64,000 nt of DNA from Falsiroseomonas tokyonensis. Its GTDB lineage: Bacteria; Pseudomonadota; Alphaproteobacteria; Acetobacterales; Acetobacteraceae. Positions 44,204 through 52,679 of the stretch are shown in pieces. The notes under the pieces were generated by a model that did not search any database, was not told where the DNA came from, and saw only the letters and a list, made by a program, of their open reading frames with translations. The first letter of the stretch is position 1, and each line of letters opens with the position of its first letter. The stretch covers positions 744,118 through 808,117 of the forward strand of contig NZ_JAFNJS010000002.1 of NCBI RefSeq assembly GCF_019024325.1. Direction: 5' to 3'. The translations under genes and the position numbers were made by a program.

Positions 44204-45013
44204 CTACCGCCCCAGAAACCTCATCACCGCCGCATTGAACGCCTCCGGCTGCTCCCACTGCGCCGCATGCCCGCACTCCGCCAGGATCACCAGCTCGCTC
44301 CCCGGCAGCGCCCGGTGGAAGATGCGGAACACCGAGGGCGGCGCCCACAGATCCGCGTCGCCGCCGATCAGCAGCATCGGCATCGGCAGGCTGCCGAAGG
44401 CCGCCAGGTCCAGCCGGTTCATCCGCCGCTGCTCCTGCCGCTTGCCCGGAATCGCCGCGTGTTCCAGCGCCAGCCAGGCCGCCGTGCCCTCCGGGTTCGC
44501 GGCGCGATAGCTCGGCCCCACCTCGCGAAAATGCCCCGGCATCTCGGCGAAGCCCTTGGGCCGTAGGCTGGCGCTCAGCGCGGCATAGTCCGGATCCTCC
44601 AGCCCCATATGCGTGCAGGCCAGCACCATCCGCCCGACCCGCCCAGGGAAGGACAGGGCGAAATCCCAGGCGACGATGGCGCCGGCCGCGCAGCCCACCA
44701 GGTGCGCGCGCGCGATGCCGAAATGGTCGAGCAGCGCCAGCAAATCCTCCGCCGCGCAGCCGGGATCGTCGGTGGCGGGCGACCCCAGATGGCTGCGCCG
44801 CGAATAGGCAATGACGCGATAGCCTGCGCCGGCCAGCACCGGCTGCTGGTAGCCCCAGACGGCGTGGCTGCCGGTGCCGGGATGCAGCAGCACCACCGCC
44901 GGGCCTTCGCCGCCCGTGTCCCAGCAGGCCAGGCTGCCGCCGGGCACTGGCACCTGGTGCATCGTAGCCGGCACGGGGGCGGGCAGGGGCTGGCGCAGGG
45001 CGGCGTCGGACAT
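44204..45013 (-). CDS. Alpha/beta-hydrolase fold protein lacking the nucleophile serine
   Basis: Alpha/beta-hydrolase-like protein of 269 residues. The oxyanion region is VLLHPGTGSHAVWGY (residues 41-55). The elbow reads AHLVGCAAGAIVAW, so the expected G-x-S-x-G is G107-C108-A109-A110-G111 and the nucleophile position is Ala109 (codon GCG, reverse strand 44689-44687). The acid (Asp221 in GGDADLWAP) and histidine (His249 in ECGHAAQW) remain. It may be a lyase-like or binding-only member, or use Cys108. The start at 45013 has GAGG six bases away; ATG 45043 is an alternative. It is divergent from the MlrC-type gene. Confidence 0.85.
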   Translation of the reverse strand: MSDAALRQPLPAPVPATMHQVPVPGGSLACWDTGGEGPAVVLLHPGTGSHAVWGYQQPVLAGAGYRVIAYSRRSHLGSPATDDPGCAAEDLLALLDHFGIARAHLVGCAAGAIVAWDFALSFPGRVGRMVLACTHMGLEDPDYAALSASLRPKGFAEMPGHFREVGPSYRAANPEGTAAWLALEHAAIPGKRQEQRRMNRLDLAAFGSLPMPMLLIGGDADLWAPPSVFRIFHRALPGSELVILAECGHAAQWEQPEAFNAAVMRFLGR

Positions 45014-45123
45014 CTTGGCCTCGTCTTCGAATCGCGGCGGCATCCTGGCGCAGCCGCGCCCGGCTTCCCACCCGCCCCCGCGGCTGGCACGGTCGCCGCC
45101 GAACTCCGGAGACCCTGAGCCAC

Positions 45124-46626
45124 ATGCGCATCGCCATCGGCGGCTTCCTGCACGAGAGCCACTCCTTCGCCCCGATCCCGACGCGCTGGGCGGATTTCCT
45201 CTCGCCTGGCGGCTGGCCCACGGTGCAGCGCCCCGCGACGCTGCTGGACACGCTGCGCCCCTCCGCCGTGCCCGCCGCCGGCGCCATCCGCCTGGCCGAG
45301 GAAGCCGGCGTCACCATCGCGCCCTTGTCCTGGGGTTTCGCCAATCCCGCCGGCCCCGTCACGGCCGAGGCCTTCGAGCGCCTCGCCGCGCTGATCTTCC
45401 ACGACCTGCAGGCGGCGCTGGATGAGGGCCCGCTGGATGGCCTCTACCTCGATTTGCACGGCGCCATGGTGGCCGAACATTTCCCGGATGCCGAAGGCGA
45501 GCTGCTGCGCCGCGCGCGCGCCATCCTCGGCCCTGATGTGCCCATCACCGCCAGCCTCGACCCGCATTGCAACCTGACGGCGGCAATGGTGCAGCACGCC
45601 GACGCGCTCGCCCCCTTCCGCACCTATCCGCATGTGGACATGAAGGAAGCCGGCGCGCGGGCCATGCAGCTGCTGTTCGACCGCATCGCCCTCGGCCGGC
45701 CCTTTGCGAAAGCCTTCCGGCAGATCGACTACCTGATCCCCATCACCGGGCAGTGCACGCTGGTGCCGCCCATGGCCGACGCCATGGAAGCGCGCGCCGA
45801 GATCGCGGCGCGGGAGGGGGTGGCCGAGCTCGGCCTCTGCTTCGGCTTCCCCTATGCCGACTTCCCCGATTGCGGCGTGGCCGTCGCCGCCTTCGCCGCC
45901 GACCAGGACGCGGCCGATGCCGCCGCCGAGGCCTTCGCCGCGGACCTCGCCGCCCGCGAATCCGCCTTCGCACCCGATATCCACGAGGCCGCGGCCGGCG
46001 TCGCCGAGGCGATCCGCATCGCGACCAAGGCGGAACGCCCGGTGGTGATGGCCGACACGCAGGACAATCCCGGCGGCGGCGGCCATGGCGACACCACCGG
46101 CCTGCTGGCGGAGCTGATCCGCCAAAAGGCGGAAGGCGCCGTGCTGGCGCTGATCAATGACGCCGAAAGCGCCAGTGCCTGCCACGCGGCCGGCGAGGGG
46201 GCGGAGGTCTCCCTCAGCCTCGGCGGCAAGTCCGATGGCGCGCCGCTGGCAGTCACGGCGCGGGTGCTGAAGCTGACGGATGGGCGCTTCGTCTGCACCG
46301 GCCCCATGGCAGGCGGCAATGCGGCCGATCTCGGCCCCACCGCGCTGATCAGCCCCGCGCCCGGCGTTCGCGTGATCGTGACCTCGCGCAAGATGCAGGC
46401 CTATGACCAGGCGCTGTTCCGCCATGTCGGCATCGAGCCCGCCGCGCAACGCATCCTCGCGCTGAAGTCGAGCGTGCATTTCCGCGCGGATTTCCAGCCA
46501 ATGGCGGAGGCGGTGCTGGTGGTCGCCGCACCCGGCCCGGTGGTGGCGGACCCGGCAACGCTGCCCTTCACCCGCCTGCGCCCCGGCCTGCGGCTGCGCC
46601 CCGGCGACAACCGGCGGACAGCCTGA
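45124..46626 (+). CDS. M81 family metallopeptidase (MlrC-like)
   Basis: Zinc-dependent peptidase family named after MlrC, which finishes degradation of linearised microcystin; most members have unknown substrates. The 500-residue protein begins MRIAIGGFLHESHSFAPIPT with the conserved HExxxF-like ligand region. It has DGLYLDLHGAMVAE, then ITASLDPHCNLT and AFRTYPHVDMKEAG with further metal ligands. The C-terminal domain (about 300-500) contains DTQDNPGGGGHGDTTGLL. It faces away from the alpha/beta-hydrolase gene and probably completes the import/hydrolysis island. Confidence 0.9.
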   Translation: MRIAIGGFLHESHSFAPIPTRWADFLSPGGWPTVQRPATLLDTLRPSAVPAAGAIRLAEEAGVTIAPLSWGFANPAGPVTAEAFERLAALIFHDLQAALDEGPLDGLYLDLHGAMVAEHFPDAEGELLRRARAILGPDVPITASLDPHCNLTAAMVQHADALAPFRTYPHVDMKEAGARAMQLLFDRIALGRPFAKAFRQIDYLIPITGQCTLVPPMADAMEARAEIAAREGVAELGLCFGFPYADFPDCGVAVAAFAADQDAADAAAEAFAADLAARESAFAPDIHEAAAGVAEAIRIATKAERPVVMADTQDNPGGGGHGDTTGLLAELIRQKAEGAVLALINDAESASACHAAGEGAEVSLSLGGKSDGAPLAVTARVLKLTDGRFVCTGPMAGGNAADLGPTALISPAPGVRVIVTSRKMQAYDQALFRHVGIEPAAQRILALKSSVHFRADFQPMAEAVLVVAAPGPVVADPATLPFTRLRPGLRLRPGDNRRTA

Positions 46627-46664
46627 CCCTGTTGGCACTGGCGCGGCGGGGCGCCCGACCCTAA

Positions 46665-47183
46665 GTGGCAGGCCGCATCCGCCGAGGCACCTACTTGCTC
46701 CATCCCCTGCGTCCAGACGGCGCCGCGCCGCCTGCCAAGATCCGTATCGAGCGGATCGTGCATCTGCCGGAGGAATTCGCCGACCTCGCCGCCGATGCGC
46801 TGGGCGATGGCCAGCGGATGCTGGAGGTGCTGCGGGAGGATTGGCACGAAGGCAGGCTGCGCTTCGACGACTGGGGCGATGCGCTTTTCGCCGCCCATAT
46901 CGGCAGCGCGCTGGTGGGCCTCTGCGGCCTGACGCGGGACCCCTATCTGAAGACGGAAATCGTCGGCCGGGTGCGGCGGCTTTATGTGCTGCGCGCGGCG
47001 CGCCGGTCCGGCGTGGGGCGGGCGCTGGTGACCGCGGTGGCGCTGCAGGCGGCGGAGTCCGGCTATCCGCGTCTGCGGGTGCGGGCGCCGGTGGCCGCCT
47101 TCGCCTTCTACGAAAGCTGCGGCTTCCTGCGCGCGGTGGGAGAGCCGGCGGCGACGCATGCGCGGATCCTCACCCCGGGCTGA
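46665..47183 (+). CDS. GNAT family N-acetyltransferase
   Basis: Acetyl-CoA-dependent acetyltransferase, acceptor unknown. The 172-residue protein starts at GTG 46665, 38 bases after the M81 gene. The core from about residue 75 shows strand GSALVGLCGL, then GRVRRLYVLRAARRSGVGRALV, the acetyl-CoA loop RRSGVGRAL, and the closing FYESCGFLRAVG. The N-terminal 35 residues are not conserved-looking. The gene converges on kdgK with 14 bases between stops. Confidence 0.85.
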   Translation: MAGRIRRGTYLLHPLRPDGAAPPAKIRIERIVHLPEEFADLAADALGDGQRMLEVLREDWHEGRLRFDDWGDALFAAHIGSALVGLCGLTRDPYLKTEIVGRVRRLYVLRAARRSGVGRALVTAVALQAAESGYPRLRVRAPVAAFAFYESCGFLRAVGEPAATHARILTPG

Positions 47184-47197
47184 CGCGGCGACTCATC

Positions 47198-48127
47198 TCA
47201 GATGCGCTGCAACTCCAGGAAGGCATGCACCTCCGCCGCGGTCGGAATCGGCGCCACCGCGCCATAGCCGGTGGTGGACAGCGCGGCCGCGGCATTGGCG
47301 TAGCGCGCCGCCTGCCAGACATCATCGCCGGCGACCGCACGCGCCATGAAGGCCCCGGCCAGCGTATCGCCCGCGCCGGTCGCATCCACCGCCTGCACCG
47401 CGAAACCCGGGATGCGCGCCCGCGCCTCGCGCGTCGCTACCAGCAGCCCCTCCGCCCCCAGCTTCAGCAGCACCATGGGGCAAAGCCGCAGGTAGAAATC
47501 CGCAATCGCATCCGGCTCCTTCAGCCCGGTCAGCAGCCGCGCATCGTCCAGCGAGGGAAACACCAGGTCGGACATGCCGACCGCGGTGTGGATGCAGGCG
47601 GCGGCACGGTGCAACGGCCAGAGGCGCAGCCGCAGGTTGGTGTCGAAGGAAACGGTAACCCCCGCCTTGCGTGCCACCTGGATGGCATGGAAGCCCGCAT
47701 CGCAGGCGGTGTCCGAAATGCCGAGGCTGATGCCAGACAGGTGCAGGATACGCGCGCTTCGGATCGCCTCCTCCGGCACGTCCTGCACCCGCATGCGGCT
47801 GGCCGCGCTGCCCTTCCGGTAGAAGGTGAAGTCGTGGCCCTGCGGGCCGTGGGTGACGAAGTAGATGCCGGTTGGCGCTTCCGGATCCGTGCGCACGGTG
47901 ACGGTATCCACGCCCTCCATCGCCCAAAGCTCGGCAAAACTCTGCGCCGGGCGATCCTCGCCCATGCAGGCGATGATGCCGGCATCCGCGCCGCTGCGCG
48001 CCGCCGCGATGGCGGCGTTGGAGGTATCGCCGCCATGGCCCTCCAGATACAGGCTGCGGCCATCGGGCCCGATCGGCTGCTGGTTGAATTCCAGCATCGG
48101 CTCGCCGAGGCAGAGGATGTCGGGCAT
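47198..48127 (-). CDS. kdgK: PfkB family sugar kinase, probable 2-keto-3-deoxygluconate kinase
   Basis: Phosphorylates KDG to KDPG in uronate and gluconate catabolism. From ATG 48127 it has 309 residues. PfkB motifs are GGDTSNAAIAAARSG near residue 35 and the C-terminal VDATGAGDTLAGAFMAR near 255 with the catalytic Asp. The start at MPDILCLGEPMLEFNQ fits KDG kinases. The next gene upstream on this strand is the KDPG aldolase (85 bases away), which supports the substrate assignment. Confidence 0.85.
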   Translation of the reverse strand: MPDILCLGEPMLEFNQQPIGPDGRSLYLEGHGGDTSNAAIAAARSGADAGIIACMGEDRPAQSFAELWAMEGVDTVTVRTDPEAPTGIYFVTHGPQGHDFTFYRKGSAASRMRVQDVPEEAIRSARILHLSGISLGISDTACDAGFHAIQVARKAGVTVSFDTNLRLRLWPLHRAAACIHTAVGMSDLVFPSLDDARLLTGLKEPDAIADFYLRLCPMVLLKLGAEGLLVATREARARIPGFAVQAVDATGAGDTLAGAFMARAVAGDDVWQAARYANAAAALSTTGYGAVAPIPTAAEVHAFLELQRI

Positions 48128-48211
48128 GGTCGTGTTCCCTGGTCGTGTTCCCGGGCGCGGATCCGTTTCGCCGAGCCTGCGCAGATCGGCACGCGGAGGC
48201 AATGAGGGGCC

Positions 48212-48841
48212 TCAGGCCTGGGCGAGGCCCAGCACGTCCCGCGCCGCGGACTCGATGGCCGCACGGTCGCCGCGCGCCAGCGCCGCCTCATCCACCAGCC
48301 GGCCGCCGATGCCGACGAAGGCGGCGCCGGCGGCCAGGTAGTCTGGGGCATTGCGCGCATCCACGCCGCCGGTCGGGCAGAAGGCCACCTGCGGGAAGAC
48401 CGCGCGCAGCGCCTTCACATGGGCGGGGCCGCCGGCGGAGCTGGCCGGAAACAGTTTGACCACATCGGCGCCGGCGGCGAGTGCGGCGCGCACTTCGGTC
48501 GGCGTCATGGCGCCGAGCATGGAGGCGGCGCCCGCATCGCGCGCCGCGTCGGCCACCGCCGGGTCGACCCAGGGGCTGACCAGGAAGCGCGCGCCGGCGG
48601 CAAGGCAGGCCTCGGCCGCTTCGCGGTCCGGCACCGTGCCGGCGCCGATGGTCAGGGCTGGATCGGCGGCCAGCGCCCGAATCAGCCCGGGGGCATCCGG
48701 CACGGTCAGGGTGATCTCGAAGACGGTCAGGCCGGCGCCGCGCAGCCATTCCACGGCGAGCGCCGCCAGCCGCGCATCCGTCGTCCGCACCACGGGAATG
48801 ACGCGCGCCGCGCGCAGCTTCGGGAGCAGGGGATGGCTCAT
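48212..48841 (-). CDS. eda: KDPG (2-keto-3-deoxy-6-phosphogluconate) aldolase
   Basis: Class I aldolase cleaving KDPG to pyruvate and glyceraldehyde 3-phosphate, the last step of the Entner-Doudoroff route. From ATG 48841 it has 209 residues. It shows RVIPVVRTTDA, GLTVFEITLTVP, IGAGTVPDREAAEA, FLVSPWVDP and the Schiff-base lysine in ADVVKLFPASSAGG. It lies between the RpiR regulator and kdgK in one direction. No 6-phosphogluconate dehydratase is in the window. Confidence 0.93.
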   Translation of the reverse strand: MSHPLLPKLRAARVIPVVRTTDARLAALAVEWLRGAGLTVFEITLTVPDAPGLIRALAADPALTIGAGTVPDREAAEACLAAGARFLVSPWVDPAVADAARDAGAASMLGAMTPTEVRAALAAGADVVKLFPASSAGGPAHVKALRAVFPQVAFCPTGGVDARNAPDYLAAGAAFVGIGGRLVDEAALARGDRAAIESAARDVLGLAQA

Positions 48842-48925
48842 GGATGTCTCTCCCATCGCCCCGGCCGCCGGGGCCGGGCGTCGTTGATCCGCCTGGCGCC
48901 ATAGCATGGCGCGCGCCGGCTGGCG

Positions 48926-49759
48926 TCAGGGCGGCAGGCGGCGGGCCTGCAGCGCGGCCTGCATGCGGGACAGCCGCTCCGCCGCCGCGGGCGGGGAGAG
49001 CAGCGCGGCGGCCACCGCCAGCGCATCGCCCAAGACCAGCTGCGCCAGGCGGGTGGCCATGGGCGCGTGCAGCCCGGCCTCCTCCGCCACCGCACAAGGG
49101 ATCAGCAGGGTGGCGGCGGCGGCGAGTGGCGTGCCGGGGCGGGTGATGGCGACCACGGTCGCGCCGGCGGCGGCGGCCAGCTGCGCGACCTCCACCAGCT
49201 CCCGCGTCAGGCCGGAGCGGGAGAGGCAGAGCGCCACCGCTTCCCCGTCGAGGGTCGCGGCCGCCATGGCCTGTAGATGCGGGTCGTGCCGCGCCACCAC
49301 GCCGCGGCCGATCCGGAACAGGCCATGGGCCAGCGCCTCCGCCGCGGCGGCGGAGGCGCCCAGCCCCCAGACCTCGATCCGCGCGGCGCGCACCACCGCC
49401 AGGGCCGCGCGCTCGATCGCCGCCGGGTCCAGGCCGCGGCGCAGTTCGGCCAGGGTGGCGAGCGCGCTGTCGCAGACCGCGCCGGCGGCTTCCGCCACCG
49501 GGGTGGCCGGGCCGATGCGGCGGGGTGGCGGGGCGGCGCCGCCCTCGGCCCGCGCCAGGGCCAGGCGCAGCTCCGCAAAACCCTCCAGGCCGAGGGAGCG
49601 GCAGAAGCGGATGACGGTGGGTTCGGAGACGCCGGCGCCGCGGGCGATGCCGGCCAGGGTGCCGGTCGTGACGGCGGCCGGGTCGGCCAGGACCCAGTCG
49701 CCAACCTTGCGCTCGGCCGGGCTCAGCCGGTCCAGCAGCTGGGCGATTCGGTCGCGCAT
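48926..49759 (-). CDS. MurR/RpiR family transcriptional regulator (HexR-like)
   Basis: DNA-binding regulator with a sugar-phosphate sensor. The 277-residue protein has an N-terminal RpiR helix-turn-helix (residues 1-75) with LSPAERKVGDWVLADPA and GVSEPTVIRFCRSLGLEGF. A SIS domain (about 120-250) follows with VWGLGASAAAAEALAHG, then ALCLSRSGLTRELVE and ATVVAITRPGTPLA. HexR of this family senses KDPG and controls Entner-Doudoroff genes, and the eda-kdgK pair lies just downstream, so local control is likely but inferred. Confidence 0.88.
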   Translation of the reverse strand: MRDRIAQLLDRLSPAERKVGDWVLADPAAVTTGTLAGIARGAGVSEPTVIRFCRSLGLEGFAELRLALARAEGGAAPPPRRIGPATPVAEAAGAVCDSALATLAELRRGLDPAAIERAALAVVRAARIEVWGLGASAAAAEALAHGLFRIGRGVVARHDPHLQAMAAATLDGEAVALCLSRSGLTRELVEVAQLAAAAGATVVAITRPGTPLAAAATLLIPCAVAEEAGLHAPMATRLAQLVLGDALAVAAALLSPPAAAERLSRMQAALQARRLPP

Positions 49760-49822
49760 CCTCGCCCCCCCCCAGCCGATCCCGGCCTGACTACCGCCGG
49801 GCGGCGCGGGGCGGCAAGCGGC

Positions 49823-50137
49823 TCAGTTCACCCGTTCCATCGCCTCCGCCGTCGCCTGCAGGCGCAGCGCGGCCTCCCGCGCCAAGGCGGTGTCCTCGGC
49901 GGTGTCGTGCAGGCGGTCCTGCAGCAGCTGGGTGCTCTGGCCGAGATCGGAGACGGCGCTGTTCAGCGCGGCGAGCTCGGCGCGGAATGCGGCGATGGCC
50001 TGGCGCTGCTCGGCCAGGGCGGCGTCCAGGTTGCGGAGCGCGACGCGCAGGCGGCGCTCGCCGCTATTGGGGAAGGGCAGGATCTCGGCGGCGTTTGCGA
50101 GGGTCTCGCCGGGGGGGAGTTGTTCATCATCGCGCAT
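49823..50137 (-). CDS. Small coiled-coil protein, function unknown
   Basis: Not recognised. The 104-residue protein lacks a signal peptide or membrane span. Residues about 28-100 form a heptad-rich helix (LRVALRNLDAALAEQRQAIA and LQDRLHDTAEDTALAREAAL), so a coiled coil is probable. The gap before it (50138-50220) is clearly AT-richer than its surroundings on the reverse strand and may be the promoter. Confidence 0.6.
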   Translation of the reverse strand: MRDDEQLPPGETLANAAEILPFPNSGERRLRVALRNLDAALAEQRQAIAAFRAELAALNSAVSDLGQSTQLLQDRLHDTAEDTALAREAALRLQATAEAMERVN

Positions 50138-50220
50138 GGATTGCCTCCGGCGGGGGTAGATGTTGCCGAGAGCTTAACAGTCCCATTTTCTGAGACAAGC
50201 GAAATCTTTTGGCGACAAGT

Positions 50221-50652
50221 TCACCGCAGCGCGACGGCCGCCAGCATGAGGCACGCCCCCGCCACCAGCGACAAGGCCCAGCGCAACCGCAGATAGGCTG
50301 GCGGCACAAGGCCGCGTCGTGCCGCCCAGCTTTCCACCGCCGCGGTGGCCAGGATGGCGCCGGCCAGCAGCGCCAGCCCCGGCCGCAGCGGCAGCAGCAG
50401 CGCCACCCAGCCGATCAGCGCGGGCATCACGCCGAGCGCCAGGCGCCCGGCCGCGGCTTGGGACTCGCCCGCCGGCGCGGCCAGCGCCAAGCCCCAATGC
50501 ACGGCGCCGAGGAAGGCCAGGATGGTCGCGCCGTAGGCGGCCAGCGCCGGCGCCCATTCGGCCCCGGCCAGCACGCCGCCCGCGAGGCCGAGGAAAGGCA
50601 ACAGCCCGGCGGCGCCGAGCCAAAGGGTCAGGGGAGGGATCGGGGCGGTCAT
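50221..50652 (-). CDS. DUF3429 family membrane protein
   Basis: Function unknown. From ATG 50652 it has 143 residues (ATG 50661 adds three). About five hydrophobic spans are visible: LGAAGLLPFLGLAGGVLAG, LAAYGATILAFLGAVHWGLA, LALGVMPALIGWVALLLPL and two more. The GAVHWG motif after the second span is typical of DUF3429. It is divergent from the CNNM-type gene across 108 bases. Confidence 0.78.
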   Translation of the reverse strand: MTAPIPPLTLWLGAAGLLPFLGLAGGVLAGAEWAPALAAYGATILAFLGAVHWGLALAAPAGESQAAAGRLALGVMPALIGWVALLLPLRPGLALLAGAILATAAVESWAARRGLVPPAYLRLRWALSLVAGACLMLAAVALR

Positions 50653-50760
50653 CCCGTGCATCTCGGCCCGCCCCGTCACAAGGGAAGAGCCCGCTCGCGG
50701 TTTCATCGGGGCGGCGCCGGCGCTACACCCCGGGGCACCGGATCCAAGGAGCTGCGCGAC

Positions 50761-52062
50761 ATGGCCATCGGCCTCGAAATCCTGCTGATCCTGCTGCTGG
50801 TCCTGCTGAATGGCGTCTTCGCCATGAGCGAGCTGGCCATCGTCTCCTCCCGCCGCACGCGGCTCAGCGCCATGCTGCGGCGCGGGCATCCGGGGGCGGC
50901 GGCGGCGCAGGCGCTGGCGGATGACCCGCAGCGCTTCCTGCCCACGGTGCAGGTCGGCATCACCATGGTGGGCGTTCTGGCCGGCGCTTTCGGCGGCGCG
51001 CGCCTGTCGCAGATCCTGGGCGAATGGCTCTCGCGTTTCCCGCTGATCGGCAGCATGGGCCAGGAGATCGCCTTCGCGCTCGTGGTCATGCTGATCACCT
51101 ATCTCAGCCTGATCCTGGGCGAGCTGGTGCCGAAGCAGCTGGCGCTGCGCAATCCGGAACGCGTCGCCGTCCTCGTCTCCCGCCCCCTGGCCGCGCTGGC
51201 GCGGGTCACCTCGCCCATCATCTGGGTGCTGTCCTCCTCCTCCGCCTTGGTGCTGCGCCTGTTCGGCAAGCACGACGTCTCGCAGAACCAGGTGACCGAG
51301 GAGGAGGTGAAGGCCGTGGTTGCGGAAGGCGCGACCTCGGGCGCCATCGAGCGCGAGGAGCGGCAGATGATCGAGCGCGTGCTGCGCCTGGCGGACAAGC
51401 CGGTGCGCGCGCTGATGACGCCGCGGACGGAGTTGGAATGGCTGGACCGCACGGCGCCGCCCGAGGATGTGGCGGCCCGGCTGCGCGCCTCCTCCGTCAC
51501 CCGCTTCATCGTCTCGGACGGGCGGGTGGACAATGTGGTCGGCGTGGTGGCGGCGAAGGACCTGCTGGACCAGCTGCTGGAAGGCGCGCCCATGTCCGTG
51601 GCGCGCGCGCTGCGCCAGGCCCGCGTGCTGCCGGATACGCTCTCCGCGCTCGATGCGCTGGAACGGCTGCGCGGCGATCCGATCGGCATGGCGCTGGTGA
51701 TGGACGAATACGGCAGCTTCGAGGGGGTGGTCACCGCCTCCGACCTGCTGGAGGCGATCGTGGGCGAGCTGGGCGCGCCGGAGAACGACACCAACCATCC
51801 GGCCGTGGTGCGCCACGATGGCAGCCTGCTGCTGGAGGGGATGATGCCCTCCGACGAGCTGAAGTCCCGCCTCGACCTGCCGGACCTGCCGCAGGAGGGC
51901 ACCTATCACACGGTCGCCGGGCTGATGCTGGCGCTGCTGCAGCGCATCCCGAAGGAGGGCGACCGGATTTCCTGGGCCGGCTGGCGGTTCGAGATCGTCG
52001 ACATGGACGGAAGGCGCGTGGACAAGGTCCTGGCGGCGAAGGAGGAGATACCGTCCTTTTGA
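50761..52062 (+). CDS. CNNM/CorC-type transporter (hemolysin C family)
   Basis: Predicted inner membrane cation (magnesium or cobalt) transporter or exporter. From ATG 50761 it has 433 residues. The N-terminal DUF21 domain (about 1-190) includes LLLVLLNGVFAMSELAIVSS and LSLILGELVPKQLALRNPE. Two CBS motifs follow (about 205-330) with LMTPRTELEWLD and IGMALVMDEYGSFEGVVT. A CorC_HlyC domain closes the protein (about 345-430). Despite the hemolysin name, no toxin role is implied. The 3' gap carries a hairpin repeat. Confidence 0.9.
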   Translation: MAIGLEILLILLLVLLNGVFAMSELAIVSSRRTRLSAMLRRGHPGAAAAQALADDPQRFLPTVQVGITMVGVLAGAFGGARLSQILGEWLSRFPLIGSMGQEIAFALVVMLITYLSLILGELVPKQLALRNPERVAVLVSRPLAALARVTSPIIWVLSSSSALVLRLFGKHDVSQNQVTEEEVKAVVAEGATSGAIEREERQMIERVLRLADKPVRALMTPRTELEWLDRTAPPEDVAARLRASSVTRFIVSDGRVDNVVGVVAAKDLLDQLLEGAPMSVARALRQARVLPDTLSALDALERLRGDPIGMALVMDEYGSFEGVVTASDLLEAIVGELGAPENDTNHPAVVRHDGSLLLEGMMPSDELKSRLDLPDLPQEGTYHTVAGLMLALLQRIPKEGDRISWAGWRFEIVDMDGRRVDKVLAAKEEIPSF

Positions 52063-52071
52063 GCGCGAAAG

Positions 52072-52099
52072 CCCTCTCCCCCGCTTATGGGGGAGAGGG
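52072..52099. repeat. 11-bp GC hairpin at a convergent junction
   Basis: CCCTCTCCCCC (52072-52082), loop GCTTAT, GGGGGAGAGGG (52089-52099) form a perfect 11-bp stem, followed by TGGGGTGAGGG. It lies ten bases after the CNNM gene stop, facing the converging gpt gene. It resembles hairpins in the 44101-44196 element (both CCCTC-rich arms with GGGGGAG partners), so both may belong to one repeat family. Confidence 0.8.
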
Positions 52100-52151
52100 T
52101 GGGGTGAGGGGGACGCGCCGGTCGTGCGACACCTCCGCCAGCGCCATCGCC

Positions 52152-52637
52152 CTACTTCCCCGCATGCGCCTTGGCGATGGGCGCGATGAACTGCGGCTCC
52201 GTGTCCCAGGGGAACAGGATCCAGGTATCCTGGCTCACCTCGGTGATGAAGGTATCGACCGTCGGATTGCCGGCGGGCTTCGCATAGACGGTGGCGAAGT
52301 GGGCCTTGGGCAGCATGGACCGCACCAGGCGGGCGGTGGTGCCGGTATCGACCAGGTCGTCGATCAGCAGCCAGCCCTCGCCCTGGCTTTCCAGCGCGGC
52401 GGCGGGGGGCTTCACCACCTGCGGCTCGCCGCGGTGTTCCTCGTCATAGGTCACGACGGAGACGGTCTCGATCAGCCGGCAATCCAGCTCCCGGGCGATG
52501 ATCGCGGCCGGGATCAGCCCGCCGCGGGTGATCGCCACCATGCCCTTCCAGGGGCCACGTTCCACCAGGCGCCAGGCCAGGGCCTTGGCGTCGCGGTGCA
52601 GCTGGTCCCAGGTCACCGTGTAATAGCGCGGCGCCAT
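52152..52637 (-). CDS. gpt: Xanthine-guanine phosphoribosyltransferase
   Basis: Purine salvage enzyme converting guanine and xanthine with PRPP to GMP and XMP. The 161-residue protein has the PRPP motif [17 protein letters not shown] near residue 90, the [15 protein letters not shown] segment near 40, and a C-terminal [11 protein letters not shown]-type end. Its length and [15 protein letters not shown] start match E. coli Gpt. The next gene upstream on this strand is csaA, 42 bases away. Confidence 0.93.
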   Translation of the reverse strand: MAPRYYTVTWDQLHRDAKALAWRLVERGPWKGMVAITRGGLIPAAIIARELDCRLIETVSVVTYDEEHRGEPQVVKPPAAALESQGEGWLLIDDLVDTGTTARLVRSMLPKAHFATVYAKPAGNPTVDTFITEVSQDTWILFPWDTEPQFIAPIAKAHAGK

Positions 52638-52679
52638 CGTCTCGTATCCTGCAGGCAGAGGTTGGTCAGGGTTCGGGCG

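Noticed and set aside
50761-52062. Hemolysin toxin
   Set aside because: DUF21, CBS and CorC_HlyC domains indicate a CNNM-type ion transporter; the hemolysin name is historical.
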